Below the pieces are notes generated by a model. It saw nothing but the letters and a program-made list of their open reading frames with translations, was not told the origin of the DNA and made no database searches. The position numbers and the translations under genes are program-made. This document shows positions 10,233 through 20,352 of a stretch of DNA of 64,000 nucleotides, one piece after another. The first letter of the stretch is position 1. Each line of letters starts with the position of its first letter. The stretch spans positions 2,485,001 to 2,549,000 of the forward strand of contig NC_054690.1 in the NCBI RefSeq assembly GCF_011074885.1, given 5' to 3'. Origin of the DNA: Brettanomyces bruxellensis. Taxonomy: Eukaryota; Ascomycota; Pichiomycetes; Pichiales; Pichiaceae.

Positions 10233-13200
10233 TCATTCTTGATCCTTCAGTAAAGCCGTCTCCGTTTTACTATCTGCAGTGACCTCATCAACATCTCTAA
10301 CGGCAATATCGGATGCTTTGTAATCCATAAAGAAGTGCTTAAACACAATCTCAATAAGCCAAGAAAGCGCAAAATCAAGGAACATAACAAGATTTAATTT
10401 CACCTTAAACACAAATGTCATAGGAACAAATTGCATTGCGGAATTGAACTCAGGAATAAACTCAGTTGCACCAGAAATGCACATAAAAATGACACCCAAC
10501 ATACCATAATACATGCCCTTATTTTCAGTGAGACCATCCCTGAAAGGTCTTCCAATATAATTTGCTGCAAAAGTGGCAACCTGTTGCGAAAGTTGAAGCA
10601 AAAACATAGCTGTATTAAGAAGAGAAGGCTCAAAAGTCTTGTCCAAATCAATCTGTGGTTCCCTTGGCTCTAGGATGTATATTTCTTTATTCAAATAAAC
10701 CAAAGCAATCAAATGAATGGCAAATTGACCAAGAATAGAACCCATGATATAAGTATTAAAAATACCTGGCTGAGGTCTTTCTCTTGACAACTTCTCTAGT
10801 GGTTTACCCTTTGAAATAGAAAGGAAGCAAACACTCAACAACAATCCGGAAACAGTAGCCTGAAAATCTCCAAACTTAATACCAGCTAAATATAAAACAG
10901 ACAAGGAATACGCAGAGATAAGACAGTTTAATGCCAAAATTTTGTACATCTGAATGGTGGAAACTAATGCAACACGTCCTTGCCTGATGACATGAACCAC
11001 AGAATTTACATTCGATAGTTTTGATGTAAATGGGGCGGCTACAGAAGCATCACCCAATTTAAGAGCTGGTGCTTCTTGTTCGTCAGGCATTTGCATTCCA
11101 GAAATTAATTGTTCAGCAAAATCAGAACCTGAATTAGGACCTGTGAAATCCGATGCTTCCACCGATATTGGCTGCCTATTTGCAACTTCCACCTTCTTGA
11201 CAATGGCATCAGTAACAGCAACTCCATGTTTCTGGAGGGCAGAAATATAATACGGATTAAGAGGTCCTGGAGGATATAGATGGGCAATTTGAACAGGAAC
11301 CTTTGGTGGAGGCCTTCCCCATCTTGCCATAATTCCACGTTGTTTGTCATAAATCTTTACCATCGCATCAGTTTGCTTTTTCTCCTGCAGTTTCTTCAAG
11401 GATGATTCAGTTCCATTAAGCAAAGCAATACCAACATGAGCCTGCTTTAGAGCACCGACATCGTTAGTACCATCACCACACATTAACACATTATACGACA
11501 TAGATTTGTAACCATTCACAATTAATTCCTTTTGTGAAGGAGAGACACGCGAATAAATGAAAGCGTGCCTGATAAGATGTTTAAACTGCCGATGATTTTG
11601 TAATTTTTGAATTGCGTAACCAGTAACACAAATATCATATTTTCCGAACATACTAATATCAAGAGGAGAACTGGATGAAGCAGGTTTAATATTAGTTTCT
11701 TCAACATCCCGCCATTCAAGATCAATACTACTATCCACTTCAACGTTAGTGAACTCGGGTTTATCGAGAATAATAATAGGTTTTGCTGCAATACCAACTT
11801 CCCTAGCAACATGACAAGCAGTTAATGGATTATCACCGGTAATCATAACACTTCTATGACTAGACTGATTTAACATGTTAATAGTTTCAATGGCATCTGT
11901 TTTCATTGGACAATGGAAAACCATAAATCCAGCAAACGTAAGACCTGATTCTACCTTCGCTCTATCAATCTGATCAATTCCACGCTCATTATCTAAGAAT
12001 TTGTACGAAAGGGCTAAAACACGAGAACCAGATCTGGTAAAAGACTTGTAAACCTTCTCGTAACCAGTTGGAATATGAGACAATCTTTCAGCAATTGTTT
12101 CTGGAGCACCTTTACACCCAATCATAATTCTAGTGCCAATTTTCGAAATAACAGATGACCTCTTCAAAGAAGAAGAGAATTGGAAATGCTTCAAAACATA
12201 AATCTTTTTATGATGACCTTCAATAACGCCTTTAGAATGTTTCGATAACATCCATTCGGATGCTTTTAAAGTTTCTTTTTCCATCGGGTCACCAACTACA
12301 TCTCCATTATCTAATCTAACAAGTGCGTGCGTTGAACCCATAACATCAAGAGTAGTCTCCGGAACTTCATCAGAAGAACATTTAACCAATTTTGATGCTT
12401 CTTCATTACTGAAATCATCACCTAAACCAGCCAAACCCTCAAACACTAAATCCTCTGCAGTTAAAGTACCTGTTTTATCAAAACAACACACATCAATTCT
12501 TCCGGCGAGAGGTATCCTGAAAGGCTCAGTACAGTATATGTAATGCTTGGCCAAGGAAGCCAAAGATTGATTGACAGCCATAGTGAGCTCCATCGGCAAC
12601 TCTGGTGGAACAACAGACGTTATGACAATTATACAGTCAAGAATAAGCTTAGATTGGACACGACCCATTCTGGTACCTTCAATCCAAACATATCTTGAAG
12701 CAATAACAGCAAAAACAAGTAAAAACAAAATGAAGAATAGTGATTCTCTGTTGGCCACGGTCATTCGTTCGGACGAAAAGATCATCACCCTGACAAGTGA
12801 ACCTTGGATAGTTTCAAAACCAGTTTTGGTGACGAGAGCAATAGCACCCCCATCAGGTGGCAATGGCAAAGATGTTGATGCTTTCTCCGGTGGTGTCACC
12901 TGCAAACACGACGTACCACCATGAAGTAGAGAGTTTTTATCCAAACTGGTGGGCATGAATGTTGCTTCTGATTCTCTGTTCCGAATTGATTCCTTCAAGA
13001 GTGGTGTAGATTCACCGGAAAGCATAGCTTCATTAACAATACACGAACCTGCAAGGAGAATTAAATCACATGGTATGGAGAGATCTTCTTGAGGTGTACG
13101 AACGATGGAAACAATATCCTCAGGCATTAAATCATCTGTTGAAATTTTTTTCCATTTACGATCCCTATAGGCATAGATTTTGTAAGGTTTAATACCCATA

Positions 13201-13934
13201 CTTTGAAATTCCGTCATGGTCGATTTCCTTTGATAAACCGTAGTGGCCTCAAATGAGAACAACATGAATAAAGAAAATAGCGAGAGATACCACATCTCAT
13301 CCATCATCCATAGAGCAATAGAGAAAACTTGAAAGACAAAAAACGGTGCTAGCGCGTGCTCAATAAAAAGTTCCATGAAGGTAGGAACAGGAATATCAAA
13401 AATATTCTTTCCATACTTCTTCCTCGAGAACTCTAAGTCGGAAGACTTAAGACCCACTTTGCGCTTTAGTTCACCAATCGTAAGCTTTGCATTGTCCACA
13501 AAGAAGATGGGTGGAGAGAAGCAGCCTTTCTCCTTATTCCAAATGAATTCCCTTTTCTGATACTTAAATGAAATTTGTTCCGTTGTTTTCTGGATTTGAC
13601 AAACCTCACTTAGACCGAAATTTGGCTTAGCTATAACCATAATGTGTGTCGCCTTATACAAGGAAGAGCATATTCTATAATTGAAGCGAGCACGAATATT
13701 GAGGTTCCAACGTGGAAGCAACCAGACTAAAGCATGCAAGGAAACTAAGCCAAGCGTAATTATGAATGTCCATTCTTTCCCACCGAAATACGTGTCATAA
13801 TGAAAAAGGTAGCAATTCAAGTAAATTGGATAAATAAACGTAAATGGCAGGGTGTAAGGCCTTGACCAGAATGATCTAGGGGCCAACAACTGAGCCGATT
13901 TCACGGCATTACTATTCACAAGAGCCTGCGTCAT
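10233..13934 (-). CDS. SPF1: P5A-type ATPase Spf1 (ER transmembrane-helix dislocase)
   Basis: The protein has 1233 residues, the usual Spf1 length. Spf1 is an ER P5A ATPase that removes mistargeted tail-anchored and signal-bearing helices from the ER membrane and affects Mn2+ and sterol homeostasis. The P5A signature PPELPMELTMAVN is near residue 445, the phosphorylation motif DKTGTLT near 485, TGDNPLTA near 700 and GDGTNDVGALK near 820. Two N-terminal membrane segments, a pair near 205-230 and a C-terminal cluster fit the family topology. The start MTQALVNS and the sequence throughout closely follow the yeast orthologue. The reading frame is uninterrupted. Confidence 0.97.
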   Translation of the reverse strand: MTQALVNSNAVKSAQLLAPRSFWSRPYTLPFTFIYPIYLNCYLFHYDTYFGGKEWTFIITLGLVSLHALVWLLPRWNLNIRARFNYRICSSLYKATHIMVIAKPNFGLSEVCQIQKTTEQISFKYQKREFIWNKEKGCFSPPIFFVDNAKLTIGELKRKVGLKSSDLEFSRKKYGKNIFDIPVPTFMELFIEHALAPFFVFQVFSIALWMMDEMWYLSLFSLFMLFSFEATTVYQRKSTMTEFQSMGIKPYKIYAYRDRKWKKISTDDLMPEDIVSIVRTPQEDLSIPCDLILLAGSCIVNEAMLSGESTPLLKESIRNRESEATFMPTSLDKNSLLHGGTSCLQVTPPEKASTSLPLPPDGGAIALVTKTGFETIQGSLVRVMIFSSERMTVANRESLFFILFLLVFAVIASRYVWIEGTRMGRVQSKLILDCIIVITSVVPPELPMELTMAVNQSLASLAKHYIYCTEPFRIPLAGRIDVCCFDKTGTLTAEDLVFEGLAGLGDDFSNEEASKLVKCSSDEVPETTLDVMGSTHALVRLDNGDVVGDPMEKETLKASEWMLSKHSKGVIEGHHKKIYVLKHFQFSSSLKRSSVISKIGTRIMIGCKGAPETIAERLSHIPTGYEKVYKSFTRSGSRVLALSYKFLDNERGIDQIDRAKVESGLTFAGFMVFHCPMKTDAIETINMLNQSSHRSVMITGDNPLTACHVAREVGIAAKPIIILDKPEFTNVEVDSSIDLEWRDVEETNIKPASSSSPLDISMFGKYDICVTGYAIQKLQNHRQFKHLIRHAFIYSRVSPSQKELIVNGYKSMSYNVLMCGDGTNDVGALKQAHVGIALLNGTESSLKKLQEKKQTDAMVKIYDKQRGIMARWGRPPPKVPVQIAHLYPPGPLNPYYISALQKHGVAVTDAIVKKVEVANRQPISVEASDFTGPNSGSDFAEQLISGMQMPDEQEAPALKLGDASVAAPFTSKLSNVNSVVHVIRQGRVALVSTIQMYKILALNCLISAYSLSVLYLAGIKFGDFQATVSGLLLSVCFLSISKGKPLEKLSRERPQPGIFNTYIMGSILGQFAIHLIALVYLNKEIYILEPREPQIDLDKTFEPSLLNTAMFLLQLSQQVATFAANYIGRPFRDGLTENKGMYYGMLGVIFMCISGATEFIPEFNSAMQFVPMTFVFKVKLNLVMFLDFALSWLIEIVFKHFFMDYKASDIAVRDVDEVTADSKTETALLKDQE

Positions 13935-14894
13935 CTTTTGTGGGCTACCGGCTGGAGTGAAGAAAGTTGTGTGGTTTGAGTTGTGATTTAATAAGAATAT
14001 TAATTATCCGTCGGCAAACATCTACGGTAGGCGAGGTACTTCATATATATAATGTGCATTTTTTTTCCGTCTTATTCTGTTCAGTTTATTCTTATTTTTC
14101 AAAGCACAACATTTGCGTATACATAATCCATATTTAGGAGGCGAGAAAACCAAATAAAAAGACAGCGCATAATTATGCTGGAAAAATTTTTGATTGTAAG
14201 TTCGAAAAAAAAATAAAAAAGGAAGCGCGAAGATCAAGAAACGAGGGACTATCTTTCGGCACTAGATTTACGACTCCCTAGTGGACGCAGTAAGATACAC
14301 GTAACTATTGAAATATGATTATGTATGAAAAATTCGATACTTTATAAAGGTATTAATACAAAACTACTATAGCTTGTGCGTATTACCATCAATGAAGGAG
14401 TAGAAAGACTGGTCTGATTAAAACACGAATGCCGAGTTATATATTTCTTCGGTAGCTGACATTATGCGCGAACCGAACATTTAATGTATGCCGAATAATG
14501 CAAAAAAAGCATACAGGATCGGAGATCAACGTTTCGGATCAATCCGAGAAAAAGATATTCGATAACATATACATAATTAAGCCACTAAACAGCATCAACT
14601 GAAAACCAAATGAACAGAATAGATGTTGAGAAAGAAAACAAAGAACTAACGCTCAATCATGCATTTTATTTTATGCCTTTCTCAATATATGAATTTGCGC
14701 GTTTTCGATTATCGCGAGCTTGCATTCGAAAATCATTAGGACGTATTATTTTCAAAGTGCATACTGGTAACCTTTTACAGAAGAAGGATGAGAAATTAAT
14801 TATTTTGGGAGTAAAGCTATTGGAACCGATGAAATTTTAACATACTACAATTTAACACATTGCGACAAGAAATTACACTAAAACAGATATATCA
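13935..14894. other. Intergenic region between SPF1 and the SKP1-like gene (divergent)
   Basis: The stretch serves both divergent promoters. Only short frames without recognisable features occur, including one at 14610-14840. I see no RNA gene or repeat. Confidence 0.4.
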
Positions 14895-15413
14895 ATGTGT
14901 AAACAAAGTGACTCAGTAATATTACTAAGCGGGGAAGAGAAGATACGCGTGGATAGAAAGACAGCGGGAGTATCAACTTATATTCGAAACATTTTACGAA
15001 ATATTGGGCCAGATAAAAATGCGAAAAGTGAAGATTCACAAACTCTTGAGATACCGATAAACAATGTCGATACAGAAACGTTAAAGATAATATTAAAATG
15101 GTGTGAGCACTTCAAGGATACAAACACATTAACAGCCGATACAAGTACCACTATTGGAACCATGCAAACCGATTGTGGGAGAGCTGAAGATTCAGAGAGT
15201 GGGCAGGATATTGAATCAGAGGACCGAATGAGTCCTATAGATCCATGGGATAGGAAATTTTTGAATGTAGACGCCAAGACGCTTCAGTGTATCATTATGG
15301 CTGCTAATTTTCTTGATATAAAGCCGTTGCTCAATGTATCCTGTAAACTCGTTGCGGAGCTTTTGCGGGGGAAATCACCAGAGGAAATAATCAATGCTTT
15401 CAAAACCTGTTAA
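14895..15413 (+). CDS. Skp1-like protein, short C-terminus
   Basis: This encodes 172 residues with the Skp1 fold. The N-terminal BTB-like part (VILLSGEEKIRVDRKTA, then a long acidic insert near 80-112) is followed by the conserved WDRKFL near 117 and AANFLDIKPLL near 137. The pattern GKSPEEI is near 160. Skp1 links F-box proteins to cullin in SCF ubiquitin ligases and also serves kinetochore and V-ATPase complexes. The protein stops right after INAF, where Skp1 normally continues for about 20 residues (TFNI-ND-TPEEE-...-ENEW) forming the last F-box-binding helices. None of the three downstream frames restores that tail. It is a divergent or shortened paralogue, or the only Skp1 with an altered end; the window cannot tell which. 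Confidence 0.75.
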   Translation: MCKQSDSVILLSGEEKIRVDRKTAGVSTYIRNILRNIGPDKNAKSEDSQTLEIPINNVDTETLKIILKWCEHFKDTNTLTADTSTTIGTMQTDCGRAEDSESGQDIESEDRMSPIDPWDRKFLNVDAKTLQCIIMAANFLDIKPLLNVSCKLVAELLRGKSPEEIINAFKTC

Positions 15414-16140
15414 CAAAAGCATGTAGGGGGGACTGGATACAATTAAATAGACAAAAATTGAATTGACCTTAGTACTAATGAATCCTTTTATAATGATGAT
15501 AGCTTTCTAATTTCTGTAATACTGTAAACAAAGTATTATATAGAAAATTCACAGTAAAGAGGCATTTTTGAGAAACTAGACGAGAAGTGAAATGACGCTA
15601 CCAATTAGTTTACCTTCAATTGCTTTAACTTTAAGATTAGAGTTCACATTTTGACAATGATTTCTCCAGCATAGGTGTAGAGCCGCAGATTTTAAGCCGC
15701 AGGGAAGTATGGAAAAAATAAATCAATGTGCTAAATAATTTATATTATTTATATTTATTTTCAAATTTATTGTTTCTTTAGAAAGCGCTCCCATTTCAAT
15801 AAGTAGCATGATTGAAATTTTTCTTGTCCCTCTGGAAATATTATAGGGAGATATTCGACATGGTTAAACAAAGTTATTACTATATAATGTGTATAGTTAT
15901 ATATTAAATACATGGAAACCCCTAAAATATATGATTAAGACGGACAAAGAACAATCCTAGCCATCATTTTTTTGTGTGGGAGAGGAAGGAAAGAAAAGAG
16001 AAAAAATTGGGAGAGGGAGACCCAGAATTAAGTCAAAAAAATATCATCAGAATCAAATAGTTCACACAGAAACAAAATGCAATGCCAAGCAAGAAGCTTC
16101 AAAGTTTAGTAAAGAAGGGGGGGGGGAAAAAAAAAATAGT
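15414..16140. other. Convergent intergenic region
   Basis: This lies between the SKP1-like gene and the zinc-cluster gene (tail to tail). It holds AT-rich 3' sequence and, near 16119-16137, a run of nine G followed by nine A. No gene or RNA is evident. Confidence 0.4.
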
Positions 16141-17490
16141 CTAAGTGGGAGAGGTGCCATCTTGTACAATCTGCCCATCCTCAATCTTATAGTCAACCTT
16201 TCCCCTAACAACCTTAATAACACCAAATTCCGTGTTATAGGTTTCGTCCACACGCAACAAATATGGATGCTTCTTCGTTTTATTCTGCCGCTGCGTTTTC
16301 GTCATCCATATACACTTAATTCTCAATCGGCGACACTCGTTGCAGACAGGCTTGTTTTCATCACACTTTCTTTTTCTTGATCTACATGTTAAACAGCCAT
16401 TTCTGGATCTTTTAGCTACCCTTGCAACCTTTTCAGTAGAAATGCTTTTAAGGGGTTCGGATGAATTTGCGACCTCGCCGTCTTTTGAAATTTGAGAATC
16501 TCCTAAATCATAGGATGACTCATGCTCAGAGCTTTGTGTGCTCTTCGTTGAACTGTTGCTATCGGTTATGGGTCTAGCGAATCTGGAATTCTGAGTATAA
16601 TTAAACGGTGCCTTTATTCCTGTACTTTTAGAAGAATTCGAACGATAAGCATTTCCCTCATTTTTCGAACTTATTGCAGTTAATTCCAGGGTGTTCTGCT
16701 TCAAAACTGGTTGGTTAGGATTCTGAACTGCATAATTACTTTTCGAAGGAAACTTTCTTATGGGCTTCCAATATTGCGGAGGTTGCGACGGTTGATAATA
16801 TAATGATGTAAAATTGCTGTATCGCGGTGTTACAGGCTGACTCTGATCTGAATAGAGGTATTGGGGTGTTTGAACTGGTGGAGGTATTGGAAATCTGCCA
16901 TTATAATAGGAATTTAGAGATAGTGGAGCTATGGAAGTTGCTAATGGAGGAAGTTGCGAAGATATATAGCCATATGGTAGAGTTGTTCCAACTGGAATAA
17001 AGCTATCATTAGTGTGCAGACTAGAATTTTCGTGAGGTCTTTTTAATGAAAGCCTGTCTTGTGAATGAGGTAGAATAATGGAATCCTGTGTAAGTTTTGA
17101 ACGAGAAATAGATGGAGGGAAGGATGAACTCTGAAATTCAGTATTCGATTGATCATTTGAATTTAAACTTGTAATTAATTTCTGATCACCTGACGGAATT
17201 AGCCTTGTGCGAGGCGCGACACTATTATTTCGAATCCTATTTGAAGGATGCATTTTATTTGATATTGAGTACTCTTGCAATGGAAGTTGCTCAACCTTGC
17301 TAAAACGCGTCTGTCTGGATGAGACTGTGTGAAACTTCTTTGAATGCGTAACAACTTTTGGGGTAGGTTGCTGACTGTCAGTACTGTCATGATGGCTTTG
17401 ACTTGTTTGACTACTTGTATCCTCTCCACTCAATTCTTGGTGTTTGCTTTCTGTTTCATTGGTCCGCAAGCATTCAAGACCGCCAGTCAT
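16141..17490 (-). CDS. Zn2Cys6 transcription factor with C-terminal zinc cluster
   Basis: The 449-residue protein is Ser/Asn/Gln/Pro-rich for its first 350 residues. It has one fungal binuclear zinc cluster at about 366-393 with spacing C-x2-C-x6-C-x6-C-x2-C-x6-C, preceded by a basic run (KRSRNG). The cluster sits near the C-terminus, followed only by about 56 residues, including a KTKKH patch. Most zinc-cluster regulators carry the motif near the N-terminus and have a fungal middle-homology domain; none is visible here. The layout resembles Ume6, but similarity outside the cluster is not evident, so no symbol is given. The ATG at 17490 (MTGGLECL) is the first usable start. The long gene-free region upstream suits a heavily regulated regulator. 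Confidence 0.85.
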   Translation of the reverse strand: MTGGLECLRTNETESKHQELSGEDTSSQTSQSHHDSTDSQQPTPKVVTHSKKFHTVSSRQTRFSKVEQLPLQEYSISNKMHPSNRIRNNSVAPRTRLIPSGDQKLITSLNSNDQSNTEFQSSSFPPSISRSKLTQDSIILPHSQDRLSLKRPHENSSLHTNDSFIPVGTTLPYGYISSQLPPLATSIAPLSLNSYYNGRFPIPPPVQTPQYLYSDQSQPVTPRYSNFTSLYYQPSQPPQYWKPIRKFPSKSNYAVQNPNQPVLKQNTLELTAISSKNEGNAYRSNSSKSTGIKAPFNYTQNSRFARPITDSNSSTKSTQSSEHESSYDLGDSQISKDGEVANSSEPLKSISTEKVARVAKRSRNGCLTCRSRKRKCDENKPVCNECRRLRIKCIWMTKTQRQNKTKKHPYLLRVDETYNTEFGVIKVVRGKVDYKIEDGQIVQDGTSPT

Positions 17491-20352
17491 GTTACGGCAT
17501 TGACGCAAGAATGATGTTAAATAAGTTCAATTGAACAAAAGCAAGGGGTTATGAGAGATTGGGTCCTTATACTTCTGTTTATAAACGAATCACTTTTTTT
17601 TCTCGCATTCAGGAGGTCAATTGCAACTAGACAATAATCAGGCAAGGATACCGCCACTTAATTACTGAATGCTGACTAGAATCAAGAGCACGGAATAGAT
17701 AAATAAGTAACACTGCAAATTTTTTTTTTGAATATGGACCAACCCGAATGCAGCTATAAATGGTACTGTCGGTTGAAAAAGGTCGAAAATCCAAATTGTT
17801 AATGGAGTAGGCAGCAGTCATGAGTGAGTTTTATAGAAAGGAAAGGACACCGAGTGTTGAAAGGCGAATATCAGGAAATTAACATATATATATATAAAAT
17901 AGATTTATGAACAATTTGAGGCTTGCTCTACTATGCAACAAGATCCAGATCCAAGAAACTAGCAGGAATGATAGTCATGCAATGGAAAAAGAGGAAAACA
18001 GAGAACGTTGGGAAAACAAAAGGCAGAAATGATGAGTACATGAATAAAAAATTGAATGGAAGGGCGACTGAATAAAGATGGAAATAAAAAAGTAAGAACA
18101 ATACAATAGCAAAAAATCGAGAAAAAGAAAAGATAAAAAAATTAAAGAAAAACAACTTCGGAAAAAGGACTGAAAAACGAATAACGGAATATGCATAGCT
18201 GTGCGGTTTCAATGCATCGAATTTGACGAATGTTCTATTCCTAGTATTTAATTATAAATTGAGAAATATCAGAGAAAAAAGTGAGTATAGCGGAACGAAT
18301 GACAACTCAGCCAGGACGTTTGCTGATAAATAAAGTTAACTTCAGTATTCACCAGCAAATGATCCCCCTTTGAGGAACCCTGATTCTTCTGAATATTATC
18401 AATAAGCTTGCAATTCTCTTCTGTCGCTGAATATATTCTTTTTCAGGCGTCTGAATCAAAGATCGATTAAACGCGACTTTTCGCAAGAAAATACAACGTG
18501 ATACCGACCATTAAGATTTTAAGGGTTATTATATGAGGTATGCATAATTTTAATGCAACTTTCCATTTTTGGATAGTGATATCTCACGACTGAACTCTAA
18601 CATAAGCTGTTTCATGGGATTGCTGCAAAATTCTACATACGGGAAAAATATGCAAGATTTATTCTGGACGAAAAAAAATCACTAATATGACGAAATGAAT
18701 AGAACATAAAAAAAACGGGTGTAGTAGAGTGGCAAAATAAATGTGAGCCATAGTAACCAAAAACTGATTTATGATTTGATTGATGTTGAGAATTTGGGAG
18801 AAGTGACAAACAAATTAAAAGATAAGAAGCGTTATTTATTTTAGGCAAAGGAAAGAAGGGAAGGGGAAATTTTTTTCGAGAGTATGACTTGGGAATTGTG
18901 CATATTGAAAAAAGCACAGGAACAGTCAAAAAATAGGTAAGAGATCAAGCATGATACTGATTAACGGATTCGGATATAGTTCACTACACGAAAAATTTCA
19001 AGACGAATAATCGTACCACAATAGTCGCAACGAGATACTTTTCAAATAGAAAGTAACTGTAGAACGGTAAAAGAACAAGAAAAGAAATAAAAAGAAAATT
19101 AACATCAAAAATTGCGCAACATGACGCACGATGAGAACGAATACCTTAGGTTTCTATTAACATCGTGCGGTCGTAGTCAAGGCTTGCGTTTTGGGTAGAT
19201 ATGGTGCAAATATAAGCGCTACTAACAATGCAGCAGATATATTTTTATATGCATCCGTAAATTTTTTTAACACGACAATAGTTGGGAGTGAAGGTGAGGG
19301 GACAACTATGCAAGACGGATCTACTATTCTGGACCTTAGAATACTTCTTTCGTCAGAAATAAATCACATTGTCAATTTGATCATACTGTTTATACAATTT
19401 AGGGGAACGAGTAAGGTAAGAAAGCATGTAAAATAAGTAAAGGTTAACAAATTAGATACGGTGACCCTGTTATAAGTTCAGAGTATGCTTAGTGTTAGTG
19501 TTCAACAAAAATCCACTTCTATTTTGTGCAATTCGGATATAAAGCTGTGAGAGAGCCAAAATTTCATGACATAAGACAAGGTGCGTATTTAATTGTGGTG
19601 GTAGATTTTCCGAAAATTTATATGCTTTTAAATTTAATTTATGCAAATTGACTTACATAGGATGATGGCATTTGAGCAGTTGGAATTTCATTAGTTAAAT
19701 TTTGTCTTCGTATTTCCATTTCGATATTTTGTTTCAGACTTCGTCAATAAATCATTGTCTAGGCCAATGTTTATACCCCATATTGTTCTTTTTATTAGTT
19801 CAATTTTTTATTTTTATTTGATTTTTTTCGCTGTTCCCTCGGTGTATTAAAATCAAACAACCAGGTTCGAGGAAACTCAACTTTCCGAAAGCCGAAATAC
19901 GAAGGCACGCATAGAATCCGCAAGATGCATAACTAATAGACATCTTCACCATTCATTCGTAGAACATAATTTCCTTTCGAGAAGACACGTCCAGATACAT
20001 TCCATTCGTTCATTTTGAAGTAACCGAAAAAGCCCGGGATTGTGTTCGTACCATCCCGCCTTAAATCTAGGAGATATTCATGCATTTTTGTCCCGATCTC
20101 TCCCCTCTCTTATCTCACTTGTCGTGTACGAAAACTCTACCTTGATAATTAAATGAACATAAGAAAAAATTGAAGTCTCAAAATTTTTATTGGGATGAAG
20201 TTTACATCCGTACAACAGCAAATCCATGTAATTGATCCTATTTTAATGCGGAAAACAACAATCTAAAGAAGGTAATCGTATATAAGATTCAAATAACAAA
20301 ATTATATTAAGATATTTAGCCTGTTGGAACCGTCAAAAATTAATATTTATAA
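17491..20352. other. 2.9-kb gene-free region between divergent genes
   Basis: This is the longest unique gap in the window outside the LTR zone. It holds only short frames with low-complexity content. An inverted repeat (CGCACGATG at 19125-19133 and CATCGTGCG at 19161-19169) could form a stable hairpin. The region probably contains the promoter of the zinc-cluster gene and possibly an unrecognised noncoding RNA. I found no tRNA, U snRNA, RNase P or SRP signature by eye. Confidence 0.4.
19123..19172. other. Inverted repeat / potential hairpin
   Basis: A perfect 9-bp stem (CGCACGATG/CATCGTGCG) encloses a 27-nt loop. With one bulged base it can extend by a GAC/GTC pairing. It is GC-richer than its surroundings. 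Whether it is transcribed is unknown. Confidence 0.45.

Noticed and set aside
12571..12924. Plus-strand frame inside SPF1
   Set aside because: It is the antisense shadow of the P-type ATPase gene.
14610..14840. 76-residue frame upstream of the SKP1-like gene
   Set aside because: Lies in the divergent promoter, no motif, no similarity recognised.
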